DNA of 64,000 bases from Bacillus sp. IITD106. Lineage in GTDB: Bacteria; Bacillota; Bacilli; Bacillales; Bacillaceae_C. The notes under the pieces are model-generated. The model searched no databases and was not told where the DNA came from. It saw nothing but the letters and a program-made list of their open reading frames with translations. The DNA lies in contig NZ_JAIAZY010000002.1 of NCBI RefSeq assembly GCF_019459225.1, forward strand, positions 62,001-126,000, written 5' to 3'. Of this stretch, positions 36,796 through 45,727 are shown in pieces; positions within the stretch are counted from its first letter, which is position 1, and each line of letters starts with the position of its first letter. The translations under genes and the position numbers were made by a program.

Positions 36796-36838
36796 AAGGA
36801 GCCGAATGATAATGAATTCAGCTCCTTGTTGTTTTTTT
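36796..36838 (+). terminator. Terminator of ispH
   Basis: AAGGAGC-C-GAAT ... ATTC-A-GCTCCTT followed by GTTGTTTTTTT. Confidence 0.8.
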
Positions 36839-36858
36839 GCGGCCCGTCTTTGTTAACA

Positions 36859-37977
36859 TCAAATAAAAGCAAATGGATTTGTATCTATTTCAGAAGGAAA
36901 AATGGTTACATCGTAATTCCTATGGTCAATCATATTCTTAAGCACTTCTACTGTCCCTTTTTTCATAATTTTTTCCACGTTATGCCCTGGATCAATCATG
37001 TTAAGTCCTATATTCATAGCATCATGAGCAGTATGATAGTATATATCACCAGTTACATAAACGTCTGCACCACTAAATTTTGCAGTAGAATAATATTTAT
37101 TTCCATCTCCACCTAGCACTGCGACTTTTTTTATCTTATCATTTAAATTACCAACTACCCGCACTCCCGGAGAGTCTAGTACTTCTTTTACGAAGGATGC
37201 AAACTCCTTGAGGTTCATCTCATTTTGTAATTCCCCAATTTTTCCTAGTCCGAACACGTTCCCTTTCTGTGATAGTTCATATATGTCGTAGGCCGGTTCT
37301 TCATAAGGATGAGCATTCAGCATCGCCGATATTATTCTTTTTTCCTTTTTTGCAGGAAAAACCGTTTCTATTTTCACCTCATGGACTGTTTCTAATTTTC
37401 CTTTTTCACCAATGTATGGATTCGTATTTTCACCTGGTAAAAATCTTCCCGTTCCTTCTGATGTGAAAGAACAATGACTATATAATCCAATCGCTCCAGC
37501 TCCTGCATCTCCTAAAGCAGAGAGAAGATCGGATTCATTTTCTTTAGGCACATAGACAGCGAGTTTCTTCAACGTTTCTTCATATGTAGGCACTAATACA
37601 GATGTATTTTTCAGTCCTAGTGCGTCAGCAAGCATATCATTTACGCCACCTGGGGCAACATCTAGATTTGTATGAGCCGCATAAACAGTGATATCATGCT
37701 TTATAAGCATTTCAATTATTTTTCCACTTGCCTTATCTGTATGTATGTTTTTCAAAGGACGAAAAATGAGTGGATGATGAGCAATAATCAAATCTACCTT
37801 TTTTTCAACAGCTTCTTGAACAACTTCCTCCAAAACATCTAGGGCAACCATGACATTTTGAATAGGCTTGTTAAGAGTACCAATTTGCAGTCCAATCGGA
37901 TCCCCTTCTAGTGCATATTCCTTAGGAGCGAATTCCTCGAATAATTGGATAAATTCATAACCATTTATTTTTTTCAT
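36859..37977 (-). CDS. yqfO: Nif3-like dinuclear metal centre protein YqfO
   Basis: 372 residues. Metal-binding motifs LIIAHHPLIFRP (about 63-74), AAHTNLDVAPGG (about 99-110) and, near the end, GDIYYHTAHDAMNIG (about 324-338). A central insert of about 120 residues (PII-like) is present, as in the Bacillus form. It overlaps trmK by 4 nt (ATGA), so the two are translationally coupled. Possibly a GTP cyclohydrolase I type 2-like hydrolase; the activity is not fixed by sequence. Confidence 0.9.
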   Translation of the reverse strand: MKKINGYEFIQLFEEFAPKEYALEGDPIGLQIGTLNKPIQNVMVALDVLEEVVQEAVEKKVDLIIAHHPLIFRPLKNIHTDKASGKIIEMLIKHDITVYAAHTNLDVAPGGVNDMLADALGLKNTSVLVPTYEETLKKLAVYVPKENESDLLSALGDAGAGAIGLYSHCSFTSEGTGRFLPGENTNPYIGEKGKLETVHEVKIETVFPAKKEKRIISAMLNAHPYEEPAYDIYELSQKGNVFGLGKIGELQNEMNLKEFASFVKEVLDSPGVRVVGNLNDKIKKVAVLGGDGNKYYSTAKFSGADVYVTGDIYYHTAHDAMNIGLNMIDPGHNVEKIMKKGTVEVLKNMIDHRNYDVTIFPSEIDTNPFAFI

Positions 37978-38678
37978 TCCAGTTCCTCCCTTACGATATT
38001 CATTTTTTTAGTAATCTCATTTCTTTTTTCAATTATTTTCTCACTGTCAACCGCTTTTTCCAATTCACTCAAAATGTTCTTCCATTGAAGCAGTTCTAAC
38101 TGCCATTTTTTGATAAATGCTTCATTTTTATTTTGTAATAAAAATGGTCCCAGCAGGAATTCTTTCTCTAAGTTTTTATATGGGATTGATGGGTTGCCAA
38201 TATCTGCAACCAACACCTCATAAAACTTTCCATCTTCTTCAACTATTTTTTCATCTATCAGCTGCCAGTTATGATTGTACAGCCATTTTCGAACATTTTC
38301 CGCACCGATATTTGGTTGGAGAATTAATCTTTTTACCCCTTCTAGCTTACTCTTTCCTCTTTCTAAAATATCGGCGATCAACGTTCCACCCATCCCAGCA
38401 ATTATGATGCAGTCTACTTCATAAGGGTTGATAACCTCAAGGCCATCTCCTTTTCTAACCGAAATATGCTCTGTTAAACCTGTCTTCACAACTTGATGCA
38501 ATGCAGATTGATAGGGGCCATCTGCCACTTCTCCAGCTATAGCGGATTTAGCTATTTCTTTTTTTACAGCATAACATGGCAAATACGCATGATCAGAGCC
38601 AATATCGGCGATCCTCATACCGCTATGAATAAAAGATGTAACAGTTTCCAGTCTTTTTGATAGCTTTTCTATATTCAT
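37974..38678 (-). CDS. trmK: tRNA (adenine(22)-N(1))-methyltransferase
   Basis: 234 residues. SAM-binding Rossmann motifs: MRIADIGSDHAYLP (about 21-34), GDGLEV near 77 and the DCIIIAGMGGTLI catalytic loop (about 88-100). A C-terminal helical part follows. ATG 38678 follows AAGAGGTGG; the frame continues upstream into the cccA terminator without a site. Matches B. subtilis TrmK (YqfN). Confidence 0.92.
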   Translation of the reverse strand: MNIEKLSKRLETVTSFIHSGMRIADIGSDHAYLPCYAVKKEIAKSAIAGEVADGPYQSALHQVVKTGLTEHISVRKGDGLEVINPYEVDCIIIAGMGGTLIADILERGKSKLEGVKRLILQPNIGAENVRKWLYNHNWQLIDEKIVEEDGKFYEVLVADIGNPSIPYKNLEKEFLLGPFLLQNKNEAFIKKWQLELLQWKNILSELEKAVDSEKIIEKRNEITKKMNIVREELE

Positions 38679-38704
38679 ATGAATTCCACCTCTTATAATA
38701 CGAT

Positions 38705-38739
38705 AAAAGAGTTCTTTGCAAAAAGCAAAGAACTCTTTT
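38705..38739 (-). terminator. Terminator of cccA
   Basis: AAAAGAGTTCTTTGC and GCAAAGAACTCTTTT pair perfectly around a 4-nt loop with A/T runs; between cccA and trmK. Confidence 0.9.
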
Positions 38740-38761
38740 AAGGAATGTGAATTTTTTAATA

Positions 38762-39112
38762 TTATTTTAAATTCGCTACCCATTCTGCCATTTCATCGAT
38801 ATGTTCTGCTGGCACTAATCCTGGTGGCATTGTACCTTGACCATTTGTTAATACATCCGCAATATGCTCTTTCTTTAAACCAGCTCCACGCAGTTTTGGA
38901 GCCCCGGCTGTACCTTCAAGGTTTTCACCATGACATGAAATACACGTTTTACTAGTTTCTTCAGCATTAAACTCTGCAGCTACTTGTTCGCCGCCTTCAG
39001 CTTCTTTCGCAATTTCTTTTGCATCGCCAATCCCTTTAATGCTAAGGAAAAATACGAGAACAAGTCCCATAACCATAATTAAAATATATGGAACAATTGG
39101 ATTACGTTTCAT
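38762..39112 (-). CDS. cccA: Membrane-anchored cytochrome c-550
   Basis: 116 residues. N-terminal membrane anchor (about 7-25), then a small cytochrome c domain with CISCH haem site (about 57-61) and an axial Met in GTMPPGLV (about 93-100). Outer-face electron carrier to cytochrome oxidase. ATG 39112 with AAGGAGGG upstream. Same neighbours as in B. subtilis (sigA side and trmK). Confidence 0.94.
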   Translation of the reverse strand: MKRNPIVPYILIMVMGLVLVFFLSIKGIGDAKEIAKEAEGGEQVAAEFNAEETSKTCISCHGENLEGTAGAPKLRGAGLKKEHIADVLTNGQGTMPPGLVPAEHIDEMAEWVANLK

Positions 39113-39250
39113 GACTTACCCTCCTTATGTATGAACTACGTATAATATCAATTATGCAACAAACATCTATATTTTACTCGAAATAAGTCAGAAGGGAAAG
39201 CCTTAGACCTTAATTTTCATTCTTTTTTCGAATTTTAGACAAACATTAAC

Positions 39251-40393
39251 TTACATACAACCAACTTCTCGAGCAATGACCATTCTCTGTATTTCAGAGG
39301 TACCTTCGCCAATTTCTAATAGTTTTGCATCTCTCATCATACGTTCGACTTCAAATTCTCTCATATATCCATATCCACCTAGGATTTGCACGGCTTGATT
39401 AGTAATTTCCATACATATTTCCGAAGCAAATAATTTGCACATTGATGCCTCTTTGGAAAACGGCCTCCTTTGATCCTTTAACCACGCAGCTTTATATACC
39501 ATATTTCTAGCGAGCTCAATTTTAAGAGCCATATCTGCCATTTTAAATTGAGTAATTTGAAATTGAGACAGGGATTTCCCAAATTGCTTTCTTTCTTTTG
39601 AGTAAGCTAGTGCCTTATCAAAGGCTGCCTGAGCAATCCCTACAGCCATTGCACCAATTCCAATACGCCCGCCATCCAATGTTTGTAAAAACTGTTTAAA
39701 GCCTTCCCCCTCTTTTCCTAGTAGATTTTCAGTCGGAACCGTTACATCCTCCAAAACTAATTCAGTCGTATTGGAAGCATTTAGACCCATCTTTTCATAT
39801 TGATTAATAATTGTAAATCCATTAGTGTCCGTCGGTACAATGATAGCGCTGATGTCTTTTTTTCCATTTTTCATTCCTGTTACTGCCGTTAAAGCAAGAA
39901 ATTTGGCATAACTGGCATTTGTTATAAAGCATTTATTCCCATTTATTATATACTCATTATCCTTCTTAACAGCGGTCGTTTTTGTGCCTCCAGCATCTGA
40001 TCCGGCATTTGGCTCTGTAAGACCAAACGCACCAAGTGACTTTCCCGTACACAGTGGTACTAAATATTTTTCTCTCTGTTCTTCAGTTCCGAATAAATAG
40101 ATAGGAGCTGCCCCAAGGGAAATATGAGCAGAATATGTAATTCCTGTCGAACCACAAGCCCTGCTCAGCTCTTCTGTAACAATTGCAAAGCTTATTGTAT
40201 CTGCACCTGCTCCTCCGTACTTTTGAGGAAATGGTAGACCCATCAATCCTAATTCTGCTAATTGCTCAATAATTTTTAACGGAAATTGTTTTTCTCGATC
40301 TCGTTTAACTGCACTAGGTGCAACTTCGTCTTGTGCAAATTCTCGAATCATCCTTTTGATCATCAACTGTTCTGGTGATAAATCAAAATTCAT
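39251..40393 (-). CDS. Acyl-CoA dehydrogenase
   Basis: FAD-dependent alpha,beta-dehydrogenation of an acyl-CoA. 380 residues, family length. Signatures AFGLTEPNAGSDAGGT (about 125-140), the C-terminal QILGGYGYMREFEVERMMRD and catalytic Glu in LLEIGEGTSEIQRM (about 357-370). Related to short- or branched-chain forms; chain length cannot be told. B. subtilis has no such gene between cccA and sigA, and here it is followed upstream by short dispersed repeats, so it looks inserted into a conserved block. Confidence 0.92.
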   Translation of the reverse strand: MNFDLSPEQLMIKRMIREFAQDEVAPSAVKRDREKQFPLKIIEQLAELGLMGLPFPQKYGGAGADTISFAIVTEELSRACGSTGITYSAHISLGAAPIYLFGTEEQREKYLVPLCTGKSLGAFGLTEPNAGSDAGGTKTTAVKKDNEYIINGNKCFITNASYAKFLALTAVTGMKNGKKDISAIIVPTDTNGFTIINQYEKMGLNASNTTELVLEDVTVPTENLLGKEGEGFKQFLQTLDGGRIGIGAMAVGIAQAAFDKALAYSKERKQFGKSLSQFQITQFKMADMALKIELARNMVYKAAWLKDQRRPFSKEASMCKLFASEICMEITNQAVQILGGYGYMREFEVERMMRDAKLLEIGEGTSEIQRMVIAREVGCM

Positions 40394-40411
40394 TTGCCAA
40401 GCCTCCTTCTA

Positions 40412-40468
40412 AGAAAAGCGCAAGGCGCCTGGAGCTAGACATGAACTAGAAAAGCGCAAGCGCCTGCC
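40412..40468 (+). repeat. Pair of short GCGC-dyad repeats upstream of the acyl-CoA dehydrogenase
   Basis: Unit 1 (40412-40440) is AGAAAAGCGC, AAGGCGCCTG, then GAGCTAGAC. Unit 2 (40448-40468) is AGAAAAGCGC, AAGCGCCTGCC. Both share AGAAAAGCGCAAG and GCGCCTG. Degenerate single copies occur at 13312 and 17781. Non-coding dispersed repeat. Confidence 0.7.
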
Positions 40469-40511
40469 TAACCTTAACATATTCCTGGCAAATAAAAATA
40501 AGAACGATTCT

Positions 40512-41048
40512 CTAAAAGAACATAAAAATAACGAGAGCAATCACCGCAATTGTTCCAGCGATAATGAAAAAAAGCTGCTTGCGCCAAATTCCGCCAATTA
40601 ACCAAATAGCACAATTGAGCAACAACAAAATATATAAACTTTTCCTACTAGCCGAAAAAAAAGCGTCATTGATTTGAATCGTATACAAAAGGAATAAAAA
40701 AGCAATTGTAATATAAATGAGCAAACGATTTTTTTCCTTTTTTCTAAAAATTAAAAATGAAATCATTAATATGAATACAGAAATTGACAAAAAAAGCGTT
40801 TGCATTGTGAACGAAATATCTGTAATATATGTAATTACAATCATGATTCCAATTAAAGCTAAGAACAGCAAACTAAAAAAGATTTCCATGTTAAATGGTT
40901 GTTTTCTCTTTTCCACCTTAGCCTGTATTTCTTCTTGACCTTCCGTGTAAAGAGCCATTAGATAATTGCAATAATGCTCTGGAAGCATGTTGTTTTGTTT
41001 CCAAAAAGAAATTTCTTTTAAAATGATGTTTTTTCTTTTATCATCCAT
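40512..41048 (-). CDS. Hypothetical five-helix membrane protein downstream of sigA
   Basis: 178 residues. A soluble N-terminal part of about 50 residues (MDDKRKNIILKEISFWKQNN start, with HYCNYLMALYTEG), then five hydrophobic helices (about 53-72, 78-97, 106-123, 135-150, 156-177). GGGGGG precedes the ATG. The N-terminal helix-rich part is like that before membrane domains in DUF2157-type proteins, but I do not recognise the family. Separated from sigA by a strong terminator. Confidence 0.7.
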   Translation of the reverse strand: MDDKRKNIILKEISFWKQNNMLPEHYCNYLMALYTEGQEEIQAKVEKRKQPFNMEIFFSLLFLALIGIMIVITYITDISFTMQTLFLSISVFILMISFLIFRKKEKNRLLIYITIAFLFLLYTIQINDAFFSASRKSLYILLLLNCAIWLIGGIWRKQLFFIIAGTIAVIALVIFMFF

Positions 41049-41115
41049 TGGGAACCCCCCTTTGTGGAAAAATATGTACTTGCAAAGATTAATGCTTTTT
41101 TACATAAAGAAAAAA

Positions 41116-41141
41116 GTTTACTTCTGTTGCCAGAAGTAAAC
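41116..41141 (-). terminator. Terminator of the yqxD-dnaG-sigA operon
   Basis: Minus strand GTTTACTTCTG, GCAA loop, CAGAAGTAAAC, then TTTTTTC. It lies just after the sigA stop. Confidence 0.9.
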
Positions 41142-41151
41142 CGGTATGATT

Positions 41152-42285
41152 TTATTCTAAAAAGTCTTTAAGTCGCTTACTCCTACTTGGATGGCGAAGT
41201 TTTCGGAGCGCCTTGGCTTCTATTTGCCTAATTCTTTCTCTAGTAACACCGAATACTTTTCCAACTTCTTCAAGAGTGCGAGTACGTCCATCATCCAGTC
41301 CAAAACGGAGGCGAAGTACGTTTTCTTCTCTGTCTGTTAACGTGTCGAGAACATCTTCAAGCTGTTCTTTGAGTAACTCGTATGCCGCATGCTCAGATGG
41401 AGAAGTTGCTTCCTGATCTTCGATGAAATCGCCTAAATGGGAATCATCTTCTTCTCCAATTGGCGTTTCTAATGATACTGGTTCTTGTGCTATTTTTAAT
41501 ATTTCTCGAACTTTTTCTGGTGTTAAATCCATTTCTTCCGCAATTTCTTCAGGGGATGGTTCACGGCCTAAATCTTGAAGTAATTGACGCTGAACCCTAA
41601 TTAATTTATTGATCGTCTCCACCATATGAACAGGAATGCGAATAGTCCGGGCTTGGTCAGCTATAGCTCGCGTAATTGCTTGGCGTATCCACCATGTTGC
41701 GTAAGTACTAAATTTAAAACCTTTATCATAGTCAAATTTCTCAACGGCTTTAATAAGCCCCATATTTCCTTCTTGGATCAAATCTAAAAATAACATCCCA
41801 CGGCCAACATAGCGCTTTGCAATACTTACTACTAACCGCAAATTCGCCTCTGCAAGCCTTTTTTTAGCTTCCTCGTCACCTTTTTCAATCCGCTTAGCCA
41901 ATTCGATTTCTTCTTCTGCTGATAAAAGATCCACTCGCCCAATTTCTTTTAAATACATTCGGACAGGGTCATTTATTTTTACTCCTGGAGGTACGCTTAA
42001 ATCATTTAAATCGAATTCTTCTTCACTATCTTTCTGAGAAGGATCTGGATTAGGATCATCTCCCTCTTCATCTGCTTCTTCAAGAAGTTCGATGCCTTGA
42101 TCCGTTAATAGTTCATAAAATTCATCCATTTGATGAGAATCTAAGTCAAAATGAGATAACTTTTCTGCAATTTTCTCATATGTTAAAGTACCGCGTTTTT
42201 TTCCTTGCTCAATTAATTGCTCTTTTGATTGGTCTAGAGTTACTTCTAGATCTGTATCATTGGAACGTGCTGATTTTTCAGCCAT
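41152..42285 (-). CDS. sigA: Primary RNA polymerase sigma factor SigA (RpoD)
   Basis: 377 residues. Region 1.2 with [21 protein letters not shown], region 2 with [20 protein letters not shown], region 3 and region 4 with [20 protein letters not shown]. Region 1.1 is present in the short Bacillus form. ATG 42285 ([10 protein letters not shown]) is chosen for GAAGGAGGAGG upstream; the longer frame to 42327 has no support. Third gene of yqxD-dnaG-sigA. Confidence 0.97.
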   Translation of the reverse strand: MAEKSARSNDTDLEVTLDQSKEQLIEQGKKRGTLTYEKIAEKLSHFDLDSHQMDEFYELLTDQGIELLEEADEEGDDPNPDPSQKDSEEEFDLNDLSVPPGVKINDPVRMYLKEIGRVDLLSAEEEIELAKRIEKGDEEAKKRLAEANLRLVVSIAKRYVGRGMLFLDLIQEGNMGLIKAVEKFDYDKGFKFSTYATWWIRQAITRAIADQARTIRIPVHMVETINKLIRVQRQLLQDLGREPSPEEIAEEMDLTPEKVREILKIAQEPVSLETPIGEEDDSHLGDFIEDQEATSPSEHAAYELLKEQLEDVLDTLTDREENVLRLRFGLDDGRTRTLEEVGKVFGVTRERIRQIEAKALRKLRHPSRSKRLKDFLE

Positions 42286-42347
42286 GCGTCCTCCTCCTTC
42301 CGACGATTGCACATTTACATTAATCAAATAAAGTTATCCTAATTTCA

Positions 42348-44153
42348 TTACAGAGATTTGCGAAGTTCAATTATTTCTTTAGCAATTTCAATTGCTTTTG
42401 CGAAATCGTTTTTTCTTTCAGCCGCCTTTTGTTCTGCTTGCTTTTCCTTTATCATTAACAACTTAGGGTGTTTCAACACATAACTTACGTAATCTTCTAA
42501 TTCTTTTTCACTATATTCATGATTAATTGCCAACATTTCAATTTCAGATACAATTGTCCGAAGTTTTTTATCCGGCAAATAATTTAAAAACAGACTTGGA
42601 TCAGGGCGATTGCCTTCTTCATAATACCCAAATAAATATGTTAATATTGCTTGATGTTCATCTATATGAAAGGTTGTATCACCTAACATTTCCATAATTC
42701 GGTATGCCAGATCATCATCGCGGAGCATTCTGGCTAATAATTGCCGCTCTGCTACTAAATGAGCTGTTAATCGCTGATTCGTCTTCTTTGGTTGTGAAAT
42801 GTTCCTTTGATCTTTTTTATTCTGTTGCTTGTTTAACCTTGATCCACTTAAACGTGCTTGCTGTTCCACCAGTGTTTCAAGTGATAAAGAAAATTCTTCA
42901 GATAATTGACGTAAATATAATTCCCGTTCTACTGGATTTACTAATTTACTTATTTCTACCAATGCTCTTTCGATAAACTCGAGCTTTTCTCCTTCATTTT
43001 GCAGATTTTTCCCTTTACGAAAATAATGAAGCTTGTATGCCATCCAAGTTTGTGCATTCCCTATTACATGTTCACGGAATTTCTCCGACCCGTATTTACG
43101 AATGTAGTCATCAGGATCAAGCTTGTCTGGCATCGTAGCCACGTTAATATCAATTGCATAATTGGCAAGCAATAAACCGGAGCGGTATGCTGCTTCCTCA
43201 CCTGCTGCATCTGAATCGAAGCAAAGTGTGACTGAGTTGGTCAATCTGTTCAATAACTGGATATGTTTCTCTGTTAAAGCAGTTCCCATGACTGCAACGC
43301 CGTTTTTCACACCAGCCGAATCTGCCGAAATCACATCAGCAAAACCTTCAAATAATACAACATTCCCTTGTTTACGAATATGGCTTCTTGCATTGTAATA
43401 GTTATAGAGTAGTGAACTTTTATTAAAGAGCACTGTTTCGGGAGTATTTAAGTATTTAGGTTGATTTTCTTCTGTTAAGGCTCGAGCGGAAAATGCTACA
43501 ATCCTTCCTTTGGAATCTTGAAGCGGGAACATGAGCCGATCTCGAAAACGATCAAAATATGAACCATCTTTTTCACGAACACTGATAAGGCCAGCTTTTT
43601 CCATTACATCATGGGAAAAGCCACGATTTTCTAAATATTTCACAGCAAAGTCCCACTCGGGTAAAGAATATCCAACTCTGAATTGTTGAATGCTTTCTTT
43701 TGTAAAACCTCTTTTTAATAAATAATCAAGAGCTCCTGCGCCTTCATTCGTATTCAAAAGTAAGTGATGATAAAATTTAGCCAGTAATTCATGGGCTTCT
43801 ATGATTAAGGAGTGTTCTTTTGGAAGATGGTTTTCACTAGTGTCTTTTGTTATTTCGATATCAAGTGGCACATTACCTCTTTTTGCTATCGCTTCAGCTG
43901 CTTCCTGAAAAGAAACTCCTTCAATTTCCGTTATAAAAGTAAAGACATTTCCTCCAGCACCACAGCCAAAACAGTGGAAAATTTGTTTTTCGGCTGATAC
44001 GGAAAACGATGGTGTGTTTTCTCCGTGAAAAGGGCATAAACCAAAGTAATTTCGTCCCTGCTTTTTTAATTGGACGTAGTCACTTATCACTTCAACGATA
44101 TCAACTGATTGCTTGATTTCATTGACTTTCTCTTCAGGAATTCTAATTGCCAA
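42348..44153 (-). CDS. dnaG: DNA primase
   Basis: Synthesises RNA primers for replication. 601 residues. The zinc-binding domain has CPFHGENTPSFSVSAEKQIFH and CFGCGAGGNVF (about 35-65). The TOPRIM domain has VLFEGFADVI and CFDSDAAGEEAA (about 255-310), and a C-terminal helicase-binding domain follows. TTG 44153 lies 8 nt after GGGGAT and matches the family start; an ATG at 44168 has no site. 62 nt before sigA. Confidence 0.97.
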   Translation of the reverse strand: MAIRIPEEKVNEIKQSVDIVEVISDYVQLKKQGRNYFGLCPFHGENTPSFSVSAEKQIFHCFGCGAGGNVFTFITEIEGVSFQEAAEAIAKRGNVPLDIEITKDTSENHLPKEHSLIIEAHELLAKFYHHLLLNTNEGAGALDYLLKRGFTKESIQQFRVGYSLPEWDFAVKYLENRGFSHDVMEKAGLISVREKDGSYFDRFRDRLMFPLQDSKGRIVAFSARALTEENQPKYLNTPETVLFNKSSLLYNYYNARSHIRKQGNVVLFEGFADVISADSAGVKNGVAVMGTALTEKHIQLLNRLTNSVTLCFDSDAAGEEAAYRSGLLLANYAIDINVATMPDKLDPDDYIRKYGSEKFREHVIGNAQTWMAYKLHYFRKGKNLQNEGEKLEFIERALVEISKLVNPVERELYLRQLSEEFSLSLETLVEQQARLSGSRLNKQQNKKDQRNISQPKKTNQRLTAHLVAERQLLARMLRDDDLAYRIMEMLGDTTFHIDEHQAILTYLFGYYEEGNRPDPSLFLNYLPDKKLRTIVSEIEMLAINHEYSEKELEDYVSYVLKHPKLLMIKEKQAEQKAAERKNDFAKAIEIAKEIIELRKSL

Positions 44154-44206
44154 AAAAAACATCCCCATTTTTATAATCTAACTTATATTTTATTCGACAC
44201 TTATTT

Positions 44207-44680
44207 TTAAACTCCTTCAATTTTCGACAATAATCTCCGAAAACATTTTAGGAAATTTTGTCGATCCAGTGAATTGAATGGTTTTGGCCCTTTACCATAA
44301 TTTCCTCTTTCTCTTTCTCTCGCAGCTAGATACCGAAAATTAAGTGCTGTCTGAATGGATTCTTCCTTATATTCCGTTCCCCTAGGTGAAAGTGCATAAA
44401 CGTCTTTAGCTAAGGCAAGACTAGCAAGACCTATATCTTGTGTTACGAGTACATCATTACGTTTTATTTGATTAAGGATATATAAATCTGCAGAATCTTT
44501 TCCAGGATCTACAAAAATCCACTCACCGCTTTCCTCCTCCCGATTCGAGATATGGTCATAAGAAGCGATGAAACGCACGTGAATCATAAACTCTTGCGCA
44601 ATTTTACATATTTCTGTTTTAACGGGACATGCATCCGCATCTACGTAAATTGTGGAAGTAATGCGGTTATTATTAATAAT
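44207..44680 (-). CDS. yqxD: YaiI/YqxD family protein (DUF188), probable ATT start
   Basis: The family begins with a conserved (V/Y)VDADACPVK segment. Here TIYVDADACPVKTEICKIAQ is in frame 25 to 5 codons before the first ATG (44587), so the true gene starts upstream. The frame opens after a TGA and contains no ATG, GTG or TTG before that motif. An ATT at 44680 (or 44677) lies 9 nt after AGGAG and gives 157 residues, the expected family length. Ends with ...RRLLSKIEGV. Function unknown. First gene of the dnaG-sigA operon. Confidence 0.82.
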   Translation of the reverse strand: MINNNRITSTIYVDADACPVKTEICKIAQEFMIHVRFIASYDHISNREEESGEWIFVDPGKDSADLYILNQIKRNDVLVTQDIGLASLALAKDVYALSPRGTEYKEESIQTALNFRYLAARERERGNYGKGPKPFNSLDRQNFLKCFRRLLSKIEGV

Positions 44681-44695
44681 TCTACATCACTCCTG

Positions 44696-44732
44696 TGATT
44701 CCTTCTTAGTTAGAAAAGTCTTTAAGGAATCA
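44696..44732 (-). other. Stem-loop just upstream of the yqxD ribosome binding site
   Basis: Minus strand TGATTCCTT (44732-44724) pairs perfectly with AAGGAATCA (44704-44696) over a 19-nt loop and ends 1 nt before CAGGAG. No U-tract follows, so it is not an ordinary terminator. It is either part of the leader of the yqxD-dnaG-sigA mRNA or a neutral palindrome. Confidence 0.55.
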
Positions 44733-44879
44733 TGTCGTTTTTTCTCGTATAACAATAATATGTTAAACACAATAATTAGTTTATTCCTGAAATACCAAGT
44801 CTAAACCTTTTTTTATATTTTCAAACACAATTTTTTATTATATCTTATCTTTTTGATTTTCGCCATTATTAAATAGGAA

Positions 44880-44901
44880 AAACACAACAAAAGTTGTGCT
44901 T
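44880..44901 (-). terminator. Terminator of yqfL
   Basis: Minus strand AGCACAAC, TTTT, GTTGTGTT then TTTCC; overlaps the yqfL stop. Confidence 0.7.
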
Positions 44902-45707
44902 TATTCCTCCCTCTGCATTAAATTAATAATAATGTTGGCGGTCTCCTCAACTGCTTTATTCGTTACATCAATAACTCTACAATTCAATCGATTGGCGATT
45001 TCATCAAAATAAGCAATTTCACGTTTTATTCTTTCAATATTGGCATAGCTTGCCGAATCATCCAACCCAAGAGAAATTAATCTTTCTCTACGAATATGAT
45101 TCAATTTTTCTGGACTTATCTTCAAACCAATACATCTTTTTGGGTCTACTTTAAATAATTCTTCCGGCGGATCAATTTCCGGTACTACAGGTACGTTAGC
45201 AACTTTATAGCTTTTTAAAGCAAGGTATTGTGATAAAGGCGTTTTCGATGTACGTGAAACACCAACTAAAATAATATCTGCTCTTAGTAGTCCTCTTGGA
45301 TCGCGCCCGTCATCATATTTTACAGCAAATTCAATGGCTTCAACCCGTTTAAAATAATCTTCATCTAACTTTCTTACTAATCCAGGTTTATTTAAAGGTG
45401 CATTTTCAAATGTTTTTTCAAACGTATCCATTAGAGGGCCCATAATGTCAATTCCATTAACATGATGTATTTCTGTCATTGTTTTCATATATCCTCTAAT
45501 TTCAGGCTTTACTAGGGTATAAACAATCATGCCATGCTCTTTTTTAGCTAAAGAAATAATTTCGTCGATATGACTCCGCTCTTCCACGTATGGAATCCGT
45601 TTTATTATTGCATTCGAACCATTGAATTGACTAATGGCTGCCTTCGTTACTAGCTCGGCCGTTTCCCCAACAGAATCAGAAACAACATAAATAATAGGTT
45701 CTGCCAT
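44901..45707 (-). CDS. yqfL: Pyruvate, phosphate dikinase regulatory protein (bifunctional kinase/phosphorylase) YqfL
   Basis: 268 residues, DUF299 family. The P-loop-like [17 protein letters not shown] (about 148-164) is the ADP/substrate site; the N-terminus has [12 protein letters not shown]. In related bacteria it phosphorylates and dephosphorylates PPDK at the interface of glycolysis and gluconeogenesis. ATG 45707 is preferred; ATG 45710 directly precedes it. Downstream of ccpN, a gluconeogenesis regulator, giving a consistent functional pair. Confidence 0.9.
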   Translation of the reverse strand: MAEPIIYVVSDSVGETAELVTKAAISQFNGSNAIIKRIPYVEERSHIDEIISLAKKEHGMIVYTLVKPEIRGYMKTMTEIHHVNGIDIMGPLMDTFEKTFENAPLNKPGLVRKLDEDYFKRVEAIEFAVKYDDGRDPRGLLRADIILVGVSRTSKTPLSQYLALKSYKVANVPVVPEIDPPEELFKVDPKRCIGLKISPEKLNHIRRERLISLGLDDSASYANIERIKREIAYFDEIANRLNCRVIDVTNKAVEETANIIINLMQREE

Positions 45708-45727
45708 CACAATATCCTTTCTTAAAG

